A stretch of DNA of 64,000 nucleotides from Blastococcus sp. (GCA_025965795.1 JAOPWH010000256.1:1-64000), one strand, 5' to 3'. Numbered from the stretch's first letter, positions 1-10,023 are shown. Notes: a model not told the origin generated them from the letters alone. Program-made: numbers and translations.

Positions 1-635
1 TGCCGCAGCGGCCGCAGCGGCCGCTGCGGCACCGTGGGAATCCGGGTGCCCACCGCCAGATCGACCGTCCTGGTCGCGGAGAGCTCCTCGGCGATCTGGC
101 AGCCGGAGTTGGCCGCGCCGACGACCAGCACGCGGCCCGTCGGCAACTGCTCCGGGCGCCGGTAGTCGATGCTGTGCACCTGGTGCACGTCCGCGGGGAG
201 TGCGGCGGCGACCGGCGGGATGAACGGCTGCTGGAACGCGCCCGTGGCCACGACCACCTGACGTGCCTCGAGCGCGTCCGTCCCGGCCTTGACCAGGTAG
301 GAGCCGTCTCCCGCGCGCGTCAGCGAGGTCACGGCCGTGTCCAGCCGCACCGGTAGCCCGAACTCCCTCGCGTACGCCGTGAGGTAGTCCGAGACCTCGT
401 CCTTGCCTGGATAACCGTCCGGGGCCGCGGGGAACGGCATGCCGGGCAGGTTGTCGTAGCGGCCCGAGGTGAACAACCTCAGCGAGTCCCAGCGCGAGCG
501 CCACACGGCACCGATCTCCGCGGCCGAGTCGACGATCTGGAACCGCAGATCCTGCTGCGCCAGGTGGTAGCCCATGGCCAGGCCGGCCTGGCCGCCACCG
601 ATCACGAGCACGTCGAGCGGCGGGGCGGCCGTCAC
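1..635 (-). CDS. Flavin-containing monooxygenase / CzcO-like FAD-NAD(P) oxidoreductase (C-terminus off window)
   Basis: Reverse-strand translation VTAAPPLDVLVIGGGQAGLAMGYHLAQQDLRFQIVDSAAEIG (GxGxxG FAD motif); GTG start overlaps the stop region of the neighbouring ORF. Confidence 0.8.
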   Translation of the reverse strand, partial: MTAAPPLDVLVIGGGQAGLAMGYHLAQQDLRFQIVDSAAEIGAVWRSRWDSLRLFTSGRYDNLPGMPFPAAPDGYPGKDEVSDYLTAYAREFGLPVRLDTAVTSLTRAGDGSYLVKAGTDALEARQVVVATGAFQQPFIPPVAAALPADVHQVHSIDYRRPEQLPTGRVLVVGAANSGCQIAEELSATRTVDLAVGTRIPTVPQRPLRPLR

Positions 636-2377
636 CGGACCGGCTCCGGACGACGCGCCACGTCGAAGCTGAACATCATGCCGCTCTCGGCGTGCTCCGC
701 GATGTGGCAGTGCGCCATCCAGAGGCCCGGGTTGCTGACGTCGAGCAGGACGTCGACGGTTTGTCCCGCGCGCAGCAGCACGGTGTCCTTCCAGACCAGG
801 TTCGGCTCCGGGGCGCCGTCCCGGGAGAGGACGAGGAACCGGCCTGCCCCGTGGACGTGCCACGGATGGTGCATGGGGTGGTCCTGGTCCATCTCGTTCA
901 CCAGCCGGATCTTCACCCGGTCGCCGACGGTGAACGCCCAGTGGATCGCGCCGTTCACGGCGCCGGTCTCCCCGTCGACGAGCTGCCAGATCATGTTGCC
1001 CGGGTCCGACGCCCGGTTGATCTCGGGCATGAGGTCCTCCCACTCCAGGCCGTCTCCTCCTCCGTGGTCGTGCGGCTCCGCGGCCGCGTGCGAGGTGGAC
1101 GGCTCGACGTCCGACGGCACGAGCTTCATGCCGCACTGCGGACAGGTCGACGGCTCGGCCGCGGTGACGCCGGGGTGCATCGGGCAGACATAGGACACCG
1201 GAGCCGGAAGGGCGGCGACCAGGCGCATGCCGCAGAGCGGGCAGGTGGAGGGCTCGATCGCCGTCACCGCGGGGTGCATCGGGCAGACGTAGGACGACGC
1301 GGCCGGCGCGTCCCCGCCGTAGAGCAACGGCATCTTCGACACGAAACCCAGGATCTTGTCCGGCTCCCGGTGCAGGTCGTGCTCGATCATCCGGCGCTCG
1401 GCGGTGAGATCCGGGTCGGTCCGCAGAGTGGCGAACGAAGCCGCCGCAGCCCCGGTCCCGCTGGTCGTCGCGCCGACGGCGAACCCGCCGAGGTCATAGG
1501 TCCGCTCCGGCGTCCGGTGCTCGAGCCGTACCTCTCCGGGGGCGTCGAACAGCACGTCGACGACGGCCCGCTCGGACGGGGCGAGGAGGACGTCCTCGAT
1601 GAACGTCTCCCGCTCGTAGCGGCCGCTGTCGCCGCCGACCAGCTTCATGCGCGCCCCGCTGAGCGCCACGTTGAACAGCCGGGTGTTGGCGGTGTTGACC
1701 AGGTACAACCGCACCACCTCACCGGCCGTCGCCGAGGCGGTGAAGGCGGCGTCGCCGTTGATCAGCAGCACGTTGCCGAACCGGCCCATCGCGGTGAAGT
1801 TCGGCCCGGAGCGGGAGAAGGCGGCGACCTGCCCGTCCTCGACGAGCAGGTCGTCGAGGGTGATCGTCAGCTCCCGGTCGGCTGCCGGCCAGTACCCCGG
1901 TTCCGCCGGGTCGACGACGATCGTTCCGTAGAGGCCCATCTCCTGCGCGAAGTCCTCGCGCAGATGGGGGTGGTACCAGTAGAACCCCGGGTCGGGGAAC
2001 TGCACCCGGCAGCTGTAGCCCCCGCCGACCGGGATGGGCGCCTGGGTCTCGTGCGGCACGCCGTCGTAGCGGTTCTCCAGGCGCAGACCGTGCCAGTGCA
2101 CGGTGGTCTCGACGTCGCCGTCGTTGCGCACGTCCACCGTGAGCTCGGCTCCCTGGGGAACTCGGATGGTCGGGCCGGGAATCGACCCGTTGTAGGCCAG
2201 CATGCGCAGCTCGGCGGCCGAGCCGGGGCTCCCGAGATCCTTCTCGCCGAGGTCCTTGCGGACCGGCCCGATCGACAGCGCGAAGTGGTCCCCGTCGGCG
2301 AGCCGGATCTCCTGCGGCCGGAACACCCAGGGCAGGCCAGCGGTGTCGGTCGGGAACAGGTCGTGGTCGGTGGTCAT
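632..2377 (-). CDS. Multicopper oxidase with two internal heavy-metal-binding (YVCPMHP..CPxCGM) motifs
   Basis: ORF 632..2449; probable start MTTDHDLF at 2377; copper motifs HWHGLR, WYHPHLRED, HPWHVHG, HCHIAEHAESGMM. Confidence 0.88.
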   Translation of the reverse strand: MTTDHDLFPTDTAGLPWVFRPQEIRLADGDHFALSIGPVRKDLGEKDLGSPGSAAELRMLAYNGSIPGPTIRVPQGAELTVDVRNDGDVETTVHWHGLRLENRYDGVPHETQAPIPVGGGYSCRVQFPDPGFYWYHPHLREDFAQEMGLYGTIVVDPAEPGYWPAADRELTITLDDLLVEDGQVAAFSRSGPNFTAMGRFGNVLLINGDAAFTASATAGEVVRLYLVNTANTRLFNVALSGARMKLVGGDSGRYERETFIEDVLLAPSERAVVDVLFDAPGEVRLEHRTPERTYDLGGFAVGATTSGTGAAAASFATLRTDPDLTAERRMIEHDLHREPDKILGFVSKMPLLYGGDAPAASSYVCPMHPAVTAIEPSTCPLCGMRLVAALPAPVSYVCPMHPGVTAAEPSTCPQCGMKLVPSDVEPSTSHAAAEPHDHGGGDGLEWEDLMPEINRASDPGNMIWQLVDGETGAVNGAIHWAFTVGDRVKIRLVNEMDQDHPMHHPWHVHGAGRFLVLSRDGAPEPNLVWKDTVLLRAGQTVDVLLDVSNPGLWMAHCHIAEHAESGMMFSFDVARRPEPVR

Positions 2378-2722
2378 CGTGCGGTCCTCTCCGTCGTCGA
2401 GTCGACGCCGGCCACGCGCCCAGCAGCGCATGCACGTCCGCGGAACCACCCGGCGGGCTGGGCGCGCCGGCGGCCCGCCGAGCGACGTCCGGACCCACCG
2501 GACGGCTCAGCGGGGCACCCGGCGCAGGGACCCGTCTGCAGGACGCTGGTCATACGACCTCGGAACGCGTTCACGGAAGGCGTCGCGGTCGTCCTCAGCG
2601 AGGGCGGTCGGCAGCGCGTCGGCGATCCCCCGAGAACGGCAAGGTAGCGCGGACCGGGTGGGACCGGTAGGGACTCCGTCCCGGCGCCGGGGTCGCAGTG
2701 CTCCGGTGCCCGGCGGACGCGG

Positions 2723-2953
2723 CTACGGCAGCGGCGGCGCGGACCTGTCCTCGAAGTCAGGGCGCCTCGATCGCGAGTCCAGGAACGCCTGCCACTCCCC
2801 TCGCCCGCTGAGTGACGCCACGGCCGCCCCGACCACGAGGAAGGCCACGCCGACGGCGATCGTGACCACGAGGACGGTCAGGATGTCCTCCCACCCGAAC
2901 ATCGGGGGAACGGTCATGTTGCCGGGTACCGGCTGAGTCGGATCGGGCGCCAC
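2723..2953 (-). CDS. Small single-TM hypothetical protein
   Basis: 76 aa ORF with hydrophobic segment ILTVLVVTIAVGVAFLVVGAAVASL. Confidence 0.5.
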   Translation of the reverse strand: MAPDPTQPVPGNMTVPPMFGWEDILTVLVVTIAVGVAFLVVGAAVASLSGRGEWQAFLDSRSRRPDFEDRSAPPLP

Positions 2954-3164
2954 GGGACAAGGGTCCGCGCCGCCGCGGCCTCCCGGGCTGCAGCGGCCCG
3001 TCCCGTCACCCGCCGGAGGGAGCTGTGTCCAGGATCAGCCGGCCCCTCGGACGACGGTCGGGCCCTCCCGTCCGAGTGAGACGGGCCCGCCGTCCGGGTC
3101 GGAGATCCGGTCCGCCGCCGTAGCGTTTCCCGCTCGAGCGTCCTTTCGTGGGGAGTCAGGTGGA

Positions 3165-4160
3165 ATGAGCGCGGAGCTGTACGTCGACGAGGGGGCTGCC
3201 CGACCCCTGCGCGCACTCGAGGCAGTGCCGGCCGAGCCGTCGGACCGTGCACGGCCGCACGTCTCCGGTGACCTGCCCACGCTGTTCCAGGCCGCCCCCA
3301 TGTTCCGCAGGGCCGTGTCCGGCTACGACCGCTTCCAGGTCGACACCTACGTCCAGTGGGCGGAGGACGAGCTCGCCACCGCTGATCGCGAGCGGGAGCA
3401 CCTCATGGCCCGGCACCTGCGCACCCGCGCCGAGCTCGATGAGGCCCGACAGCTGCTCTCGCACTCCTCCGGCGGCGGCGAGATGCTCCAGGTCTCGCGG
3501 CGGATCGGATCGCTGCTGGCCGCGGCGGCCGACGAGGCGGAGAGCATCCGGACCGAGGCCGAGGCGCACCGCTCCGCTGCCGCAGCCGAGGCGAAGCTCA
3601 AGCTCGGCTACGCGCGCTGGCGGATCGCCTATGCCGACAGCCACGCGATGCGGACGGTCGCGGAGGCCGCCACGAAGGCCGAGGAGATGACCGCCGCGGC
3701 AGCCGTCGTCGTCGACGACGCCGAGCGGGCGGCCCGGGAGATCCGCGCGGAGGCGAGCGCGACGGCCGCGGCCCGCCTCGCGGAGGTGCGGGCGACGGAG
3801 CGGCGCGCCGCCACAGAGGTCCGACGGATCCGGCAGAAGGCCGCCGAGGAGGCCTCCGTGGCCGTGCTCCAGGCGCGCAACGAGGTGGTCCGGATGCTCA
3901 GCACCGGACGGGAGGAGCGCCGCCGGGCGGATGCCGAGGCGGCCGCCACCCGCGAGTGCGCCGACCGGGTCGCCGCGGCGCGCCTGACCGCACTCCTCGC
4001 GGAGGTGGCCGCCCTGGAGGACCGGCGAGCCGTTCTCGCTGCGGAGGTGCAGCGGCTGAGCGGACCTGTGGCCGAGACCTCCGGCGGTTGGCTCAGGCGC
4101 CCTCTCGGCCAGCTGCACGAACGGCTCTCGTCCCGGCCCCGGTTCCTGCGCACGCCCTGA
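3165..4160 (+). CDS. DivIVA-like coiled-coil protein
   Basis: 331 aa; FRRAVSGYDRFQVDTYVQWAEDEL followed by a long Ala/Glu/Arg coiled coil. Confidence 0.7.
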   Translation: MSAELYVDEGAARPLRALEAVPAEPSDRARPHVSGDLPTLFQAAPMFRRAVSGYDRFQVDTYVQWAEDELATADREREHLMARHLRTRAELDEARQLLSHSSGGGEMLQVSRRIGSLLAAAADEAESIRTEAEAHRSAAAAEAKLKLGYARWRIAYADSHAMRTVAEAATKAEEMTAAAAVVVDDAERAAREIRAEASATAAARLAEVRATERRAATEVRRIRQKAAEEASVAVLQARNEVVRMLSTGREERRRADAEAAATRECADRVAAARLTALLAEVAALEDRRAVLAAEVQRLSGPVAETSGGWLRRPLGQLHERLSSRPRFLRTP

Positions 4161-4877
4161 CATCTGCGGGGCGGGCGGGCGCAGGCTCATGGTGCGGCCG
4201 TCGCCGGTAATCCGTTCTGCCCGACGGCGTATGCCGTGCAGCATCCGCCGCTCCATCACCAGACCCACGGCGTTCACGAGGTGCCACATCAGGCGCTGTG
4301 ACCTCGGGCAGACCAGCCGCTGACGGACGACGAGGCGGGTCCGCCGGCCGCCGGCCTCGGGTCGCAGCGACCACTGCCACGTCACTGCCGCGCCGGTCGT
4401 GGCCGAGCCGACCGCATGTGGCGGGCGGGGGTCGGCGCCGACGAGGACGAGAGTCGACGGCGGGTCCACCGCCGCGACCCGGAAACAGGGATACCCCTCA
4501 CGGCCGAGTCGCACGAGGTCGCCCGGACGAAGCACCTGGTGCTCCGGCAGCAGACGGTCGACGCTGTGCAGGTCACAGCCCACCAGGTTCTCCAACCCGT
4601 CGTAGCCGTACATGCCACCTCTGCCCTGGCCGATCTGGACCAGCCAGGGCCAGACGTCCGTCACCGGCGCCTCGATGGTGACCGCTCGCGTGTAGCCGAG
4701 CATCGGCGCCGGCACCAGCTCGTCGCCGGGGAGTGCCGCCGACAGCTCACCGGGCCGGGCGCCCCAGCGGGCGTACCACCGCCCGGCCAGGGGCGAGGCC
4801 AGGAGTGCGGCCAGCACCTGCGACCCACCGACGAGGACGTCGGTCAGTGCCCGGATCCGTCTCCGCGCCGCGTCCAC
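4161..4877 (-). CDS. SRPBCC-family (polyketide cyclase-like) protein; 3' end uncertain because the frame stays open to 3156
   Basis: APMLGYTRAVTIEAPVTDVWPWLVQIGQGRGGMYGYDGLENLVGCDLHS; the ORF track extends antisense through the neighbouring gene. Confidence 0.65.
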
Positions 4878-4887
4878 CGTCGGCCTC

Positions 4888-5886
4888 TCAGACCCGCGCG
4901 TACGCGGCGGTCTCCACCGTCCGGGCCGACCGGCTCCTCCGCGGGTGCACGACCATCACCGGGCCGGGCGCGTGCATGGCGCAGTCCAGCGCCACCGAAC
5001 CCACGAGCAGGGCACGGAAGAGGCCCCGTCCGCGGCTGCCCACCACGAGCAGGGCCGCACCGCGCGCACGGTCGATCAGCACGTCCGACGGCGCTCCCGC
5101 GACCACCTCGATCCGGACGACCGGAGCCGCGGCCCCTGCCGGTCGCTCCTGCAGGGCGGCGGCGACCTGTGCCCCTACCCACTGCCGGGCAGCGGCCTGG
5201 GTCTCCTCGACCGAGGAAAGGACCACCGAGGCCAGGTCGGTCCAGTAGTCCGTGACCGAGAACGTCGTCACCACGTGGAGCTCGACGTCGCGCCGTACCG
5301 CCTCGTCGACGGCCGTCGCCAACGCCGCGCGGGCGGCCTCGGATCCGTCCACGCCGACCACGACCCGCGGCGTCTCCGCCGGTTCGGCGGCGGGGTGCAC
5401 CACGACCACCGGGCAGGCGGCGTGCGTCGCGGTGTGCAGCGCCACCGAACCCAGCAGCGCGCTCCTGACAGCACCCCTCCCCCGGCTCCCCACCACGACC
5501 AGGTCTGCCTCGAGCGACCGGCGCAGCAGCTCCACCGCGGCCGACCCCTGGCACGCGACCACGGACGTGTCCAGGTCGTCGACGCCAGGCCATCCTCCGG
5601 ACGACAGCTCCTCGCGCATCTCCTGGAGCAGCACGGTGGCGCGGCTCTCCGCGTCCTCCCGGATCCCGGCCATGTCGGCAACGGCGAGCGGAGCACCTGC
5701 CGTCCACGGGATCTCGGGGGCGTAGGCGGCGACGACCTTGAGCGCGTCCCCGCGCTGCAGCGCCGTCAGCAGTGCGTACCGCAGCGCCGCTGCCGATCCT
5801 GCGGACCCGTCCACGCCGACGACCACGCACCTGGGAGCGGCCCCGGTGTCCTCGGGCGGGCGACTCGTGTTCGCGCCGATGTCCAT
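4888..5886 (-). CDS. Universal stress protein, tandem UspA domains
   Basis: Two VVVGVDGS...GSRGRG(6-9)GSVA motifs; ATG at 5886 preceded by GGAGGAACC. Confidence 0.92.
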   Translation of the reverse strand: MDIGANTSRPPEDTGAAPRCVVVGVDGSAGSAAALRYALLTALQRGDALKVVAAYAPEIPWTAGAPLAVADMAGIREDAESRATVLLQEMREELSSGGWPGVDDLDTSVVACQGSAAVELLRRSLEADLVVVGSRGRGAVRSALLGSVALHTATHAACPVVVVHPAAEPAETPRVVVGVDGSEAARAALATAVDEAVRRDVELHVVTTFSVTDYWTDLASVVLSSVEETQAAARQWVGAQVAAALQERPAGAAAPVVRIEVVAGAPSDVLIDRARGAALLVVGSRGRGLFRALLVGSVALDCAMHAPGPVMVVHPRRSRSARTVETAAYARV

Positions 5887-6145
5887 GGTTCCTCCTTCGC
5901 GGGCCCCGCGCGGTGTCGGGACGTCCACCTGACGATGGCGCCCGGCGCCGTCGCGTGTCCGGGGGCATGGGTCCCGCGAGGAAGGGACCTGCGTCACTCC
6001 GGCACCGAGTACCCGGAGGCGGCCGGCTCTCCGGTCGGGACGTTGGTCCTGTCACCCGGCGTCCGGCGACCCTTCAGCAGGCAGCCCGCCGTGCCTACCG
6101 TCGGAAGGGAGGCGCCGGTGCGCTGCCCACGGCGAAGGGTCTGTC

Positions 6146-6826
6146 ATGCAGGTTCGAGATGTCATGTCGCGTGCGGTGGTCACGGTCGGACCGGGAACCT
6201 CCGCGAAGTACGCCGGGCAGGTGATGAGCGAGCGGGGCTTCGCCGCCCTGCCCGTGGTGGACGACGAGCAGCAGCTCGTCGGGATCGTCGCCGAGGCCGA
6301 TGTGCTGCGCGACAGGTTGCCGCCCGATCCCCGTCTGCACGCCCGGAGGGACGCGCGGGTCTCCGCCGCGGCGCCGTCCGCGTTGGTTCGTGGGGTCATG
6401 ACCCGGCACGTGCGCTCGGTCGACGGCACCGCCGACTCGGCCGACGTCGCCAGGCTCTTCGTCGACGACGGCCTGAGGAGCGTGCCGGTCCTCGAGGACG
6501 GCCGGCTCGTCGGGATCGTCAGCCGCCGCGACCTGCTGCGCGCGCTGGTCCGGCCGGACGACGACATCACGGCAGACGTGCTGCAGCTGGTGGAGGACTA
6601 CACCGGCGAACGCGGCGCCTGGGACATCGTGACCAGCGAGGGAACGGCCGCGATCCGACGGGTCCACGGCGACCCCCAGGTGTCCCCCGAGGTCGAGGAG
6701 CGCGCTCTGCAGTCGCTCGCGACGACGGTCGGCGGCGTCGTCGCGGTGCGCATCCTGACGTGCGCCCCCCGGGCGGTCGACCAGGCCGTCGACACGCCTA
6801 CCGACCCGAGGAGAGGCACGTCATGA
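6146..6826 (+). CDS. CBS-domain pair protein with C-terminal BON-like domain
   Basis: MQVRDVMSRAVVTVGPGTSAKYAGQVMSERGFAALPVVDDEQQLVGIV; C-terminal DDITADVLQLVEDYT...GGVVAVRIL. Confidence 0.9.
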   Translation: MQVRDVMSRAVVTVGPGTSAKYAGQVMSERGFAALPVVDDEQQLVGIVAEADVLRDRLPPDPRLHARRDARVSAAAPSALVRGVMTRHVRSVDGTADSADVARLFVDDGLRSVPVLEDGRLVGIVSRRDLLRALVRPDDDITADVLQLVEDYTGERGAWDIVTSEGTAAIRRVHGDPQVSPEVEERALQSLATTVGGVVAVRILTCAPRAVDQAVDTPTDPRRGTS

Positions 6827-7374
6827 CGTCGCCGATGACCGCCCCGGCGCCGCACGTCCTGGTCGTCGTCGCCAGCCGGCACGGCGCCACGGAGGAGATC
6901 GCCACTGCCCTCGGCCAGGCGCTCGCCGAGTGCGCCGCGGGTCGTGCGGCCGGCCTGACGACGGTGGTGGCACCGGCGGAGCGGCGGCCCGACCCTTCGG
7001 TCTTCGACGCGGTCCTGGTGGGCAGCGCGGTCTACGCCGGCCGATGGCTGACCCCCGCCCGGGACTACGCCGCCGCCTACGCCCACAGCCTGCGGACCCG
7101 GCCGGTCTGGCTCTTCTCGAGCGGCCCGATCGGGGAGGCGCCGTTCCCCCCCGACGATCCGCACGATGCCGGCCCCCTGACCGCGCTGACCGGGGCCCGC
7201 GAGCACCGGACCTTCCCCGGGCGGCTGGACACGTCACGCCTGACGCTCGGCGAGCGGGCGATGGTGACGGCGATGCGCGCCCCGGTCGGCGACTTCCGCG
7301 ACTGGGCGGCGGTCGCGGACTGGGCCGCCGAGATCGCGACGGCGCTCACCGCTCCGGTGCCCGCTTCGCAGTGA
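6823..7374 (+). CDS. Flavodoxin-domain protein (HemG-like)
   Basis: ATGA overlap with upstream CBS gene; VVVASRHGATEEIATALG ... DAVLVGSAVYAGRWLTPAR. Confidence 0.85.
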   Translation: MTSPMTAPAPHVLVVVASRHGATEEIATALGQALAECAAGRAAGLTTVVAPAERRPDPSVFDAVLVGSAVYAGRWLTPARDYAAAYAHSLRTRPVWLFSSGPIGEAPFPPDDPHDAGPLTALTGAREHRTFPGRLDTSRLTLGERAMVTAMRAPVGDFRDWAAVADWAAEIATALTAPVPASQ

Positions 7375-7441
7375 GCACGGCCGCGGGATCGACCTGGGAG
7401 CACGCAGCGGCCTGCGCTGGTCGGCCCGGGGCCGCCGACGC

Positions 7442-8119
7442 TCAGCGACCCGACGACGGATGAGGGCTGCGCAGCTCGGTGGCGAGAACGGCGGCCTGCG
7501 TGCGACGTTCCAGGCCGAGCTTGGCCAGCAGGTGGGAGACGTAGTTCTTCACCGTCTTCTCGGCCAGGAACATGCGTTCGCCGATCTGCCGGTTGGTGAG
7601 CCCCTCGCCGATCAACTCGAGGACGGTGCGCTCCTGTTCGCTGAGCTTGGCCAGCGGGCCGGACGGCTCGGTGGCCCGGCGCATCCGTTCCAGCACGGCG
7701 GTCGTGGCCGACGGGTCCAGCAACGACCCGCCGCCGGCCACGGTGCGCACGCCGGCGACGAGGTCCTGACCGAGGATCTGCTTGAGCAGGTAACCCGAGG
7801 CGCCCGCCATGATCGCCTCGAACAGCGCCTCGTCGTCGCTGTAGCTGGTCAGCATGATCACCTTGAGCGCGGGCATGCGGGACAGAAGATCGCGGCAGAC
7901 CGACACGCCGTCCCCGTCGGGGAGCCGCACGTCGAGGATGGCCACGTCGGGGCGCAGGGCCGGTACGCGGGCGAGCGCCTCGGTGGCGTTCTTCGCCTCG
8001 CCGATCACGCGGATGTCCGGGTCGCTCTCCAGCAGGTCGGCCACCCCGCGCCGCACGATCTCGTGGTCGTCGAGAAGGAACACCGTGATGGCGCCTGCGG
8101 AGTGCTCTGTCGCCTGCAT
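7442..8119 (-). CDS. devR: NarL/LuxR-family response regulator, DevR/DosR type
   Basis: [30 protein letters not shown]; helix region [58 protein letters not shown] closely resembles mycobacterial DevR as I recall it. Confidence 0.88.
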   Translation of the reverse strand: MQATEHSAGAITVFLLDDHEIVRRGVADLLESDPDIRVIGEAKNATEALARVPALRPDVAILDVRLPDGDGVSVCRDLLSRMPALKVIMLTSYSDDEALFEAIMAGASGYLLKQILGQDLVAGVRTVAGGGSLLDPSATTAVLERMRRATEPSGPLAKLSEQERTVLELIGEGLTNRQIGERMFLAEKTVKNYVSHLLAKLGLERRTQAAVLATELRSPHPSSGR

Positions 8120-8353
8120 GTCTGCAGGTTAGGTGCCTTTCGCCGGGCACGGGTCAGGGCCGAAGGTCCCGGCAGCGGGTGCGTACGGCCCTCGCGAACG
8201 CCAGATACCGGAACGCCGCGGAATGCTCAGGGCATGGAGGTCCTCCGGCCGACCGTCCTCGACGTCGCCGGCACGAGAGCAGGGCCGAAAGTCCCGCGCC
8301 CGACGTCGAAGGACCGTCGCGGGGATCGCAGCGACGGGTCCACGCTGCAGGTT

Positions 8354-8707
8354 GTGGACCGCGAACCCCCCGACCTGCTGGCGCTCGGCGACGAGCTGCT
8401 GGCAGCCGCCGCCGAAGGCCGGTCCCACCGTGCCGGCCGCACGTTGCCCCACCCGGTCGACGGTCTGCGCCAGACGCTCATCGCGCTCCGGGAGGGCGCG
8501 GAGCTGAGCGAGCACGAGAGCCCGGGGCCGGCCAGCCTCATGGTGGTCCGCGGGCGCGTCCGGCTGGTCGCCGGTGATCAGACGGTCCACCTCGGCCGTC
8601 AGCAACTGAGCCCTATCCCCGACTGCCGGCACAGCCTGCGGGCCGACGAGGACTCCGTCGTCCTGCTCAGCGTCGCTGTCCCGGTGCGCGTCGCCGCGGC
8701 GGAGTGA
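8354..8707 (+). CDS. Cupin-domain protein (alternative start ATG 8234)
   Basis: SEHESPGPASLMVVRGRVRLVAGDQTVHLGRQQLSPIPDCRHSLRADEDSVVLLSV. Confidence 0.7.
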   Translation: MDREPPDLLALGDELLAAAAEGRSHRAGRTLPHPVDGLRQTLIALREGAELSEHESPGPASLMVVRGRVRLVAGDQTVHLGRQQLSPIPDCRHSLRADEDSVVLLSVAVPVRVAAAE

Positions 8708-9267
8708 TCCGCCGTCCCATGCGCGCCGACCCGCGCCGACCCGCAGCGGAGCTTCCCGTTCCCGGGGAGAACCTCGTGTTCGCGACCGCCGAAGCACTGG
8801 AGCCCGACGTGCTCGAGGTGCTCGACGAGGCCGAGTGCCTACGACTGCTGCCCACGGTCAGCATCGGCCGGATCGGCTACACCGAGGGGGCACTGCCGGC
8901 GATCCAGCCGGTCTCGTTCGCGGTGATCGGTGGCCAGGTGCTGATCCCGACCCGCACCGGGAGCAAGGTCGCGGCCGCCAGCCGCGGAGCCGTCGTCGCG
9001 TTCGAGGTCGACTCCTTCGACGCCGGTGGCAGGACCGGCTGGAACGTGACGGTCGTGGGTCCGTCCCGGCTGGTGAGGGACCCCGCGGAGGTGGCGGCCC
9101 TCCATGAGCTCGGCCTCACGCCGTGGGTGCCCTGGCCCGAGCGTGCCTACATCGCCGTGCAGATCTCACTCCTGCACGGACGGCGGATCCGAGCGGCGGC
9201 GACCCCACCGGCACCGAGCAGCCCCGGCACCATCGGCGCGCTCGACGCGCCCGGCGGGAGGTCGTGA
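8704..9267 (+). CDS. Pyridoxamine 5'-phosphate oxidase-family flavin-binding protein
   Basis: LPTVSIGRIGYTEGALPAIQPVSFAVIGGQVLIPTRTGSKVAAA. Confidence 0.8.
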   Translation: MIRRPMRADPRRPAAELPVPGENLVFATAEALEPDVLEVLDEAECLRLLPTVSIGRIGYTEGALPAIQPVSFAVIGGQVLIPTRTGSKVAAASRGAVVAFEVDSFDAGGRTGWNVTVVGPSRLVRDPAEVAALHELGLTPWVPWPERAYIAVQISLLHGRRIRAAATPPAPSSPGTIGALDAPGGRS

Positions 9268-9373
9268 TCCCCGGGAACGGGACCTGTGGCCTGCAGGTAT
9301 GGACCTTCGGCCCATGGCGGCGGGCGGAGGTCGGCAGGAGGTTGAGATCGAAACCAGACGACAGGAGAGTGAC

Positions 9374-10009
9374 ATGACCGCCACCGTTCACCCGAAGCGC
9401 ACAGGCCTCCGGGACGGCGCCATCGAGGTACCCGACACGCCGGCAGGCTTGATCCAGACCACCGGGGTCGGAGCCGACGAGACGACATCGCACCGCTGGT
9501 TCCGGATCTTGGCGGCGGTCACCCGGATCAGCCTCGGCTGGATCTTCCTCTGGGCGTTCCTCGACAAGGCGTTCGCCCTCGGCCACGGGACGGGGGTCGA
9601 CGCCGAGACCGGCGCGACCGACTACTTCGGGCCGGCCGCCTGGATCCATGGTGGCTCCCCCACCGAAGGCTTCCTGACGTTCGGCACCAAGGGCCCGCTG
9701 GCCGACTTCTACACGGGCCTGGCCGGCAACGCGATCGTCGACTGGCTGTTCATGCTGGCCCTGCTCGGCGTCGGCCTTGCCCTGATCCTGGGCATCGGGA
9801 TGCGAATCGCAGCCGTCTCCGGCACCGCACTGCTGGTCATGATGTTCACGGCCGTTCTTCCCCCCGACAACAACCTCTTCATGGACGACCACCTCATCTA
9901 CGCCCTGGTCCTGGGGATGCTGGTGCTCGCCGGTGCCGGCAGGACGCTCGGCTTCGGCAGACAGTGGGAGCGCCTGCCGCTGGTCCGCGAGCACAGCTTC
10001 CTGAAGTAG
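9374..10009 (+). CDS. DoxX/DoxD-family membrane protein
   Basis: RISLGWIFLWAFLDKAFALGHGTG, several TM segments, C-terminal LGFGRQWERLPLVREHSFLK. Confidence 0.8.
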   Translation: MTATVHPKRTGLRDGAIEVPDTPAGLIQTTGVGADETTSHRWFRILAAVTRISLGWIFLWAFLDKAFALGHGTGVDAETGATDYFGPAAWIHGGSPTEGFLTFGTKGPLADFYTGLAGNAIVDWLFMLALLGVGLALILGIGMRIAAVSGTALLVMMFTAVLPPDNNLFMDDHLIYALVLGMLVLAGAGRTLGFGRQWERLPLVREHSFLK

Positions 10010-10023
10010 CCGCACCTCTCCCT

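Noticed and set aside
1-31. GCCGCAGCGGCCGCAGCGGCCGCTGCGGC palindromic run at the left edge
   Set aside because: Lies inside the monooxygenase coding frame (PLRPLR); probably codon-driven.
692-2647. 651-aa plus-strand ORF
   Set aside because: Antisense to the clear multicopper oxidase; Arg/Gly/Val/His-rich composition typical of GC-driven shadow ORFs.
2669-2681. GGGACTCCGTCCC near the multicopper oxidase as another DevR-like box
   Set aside because: Spacer is 3 nt instead of 4 and it is about 290 bp from the start; not included.
4945-6822. First ~620 residues of the 809-aa plus-strand ORF
   Set aside because: Antisense to USP and out of frame with the CBS gene; only the last part (from 6823) is the real flavodoxin gene.
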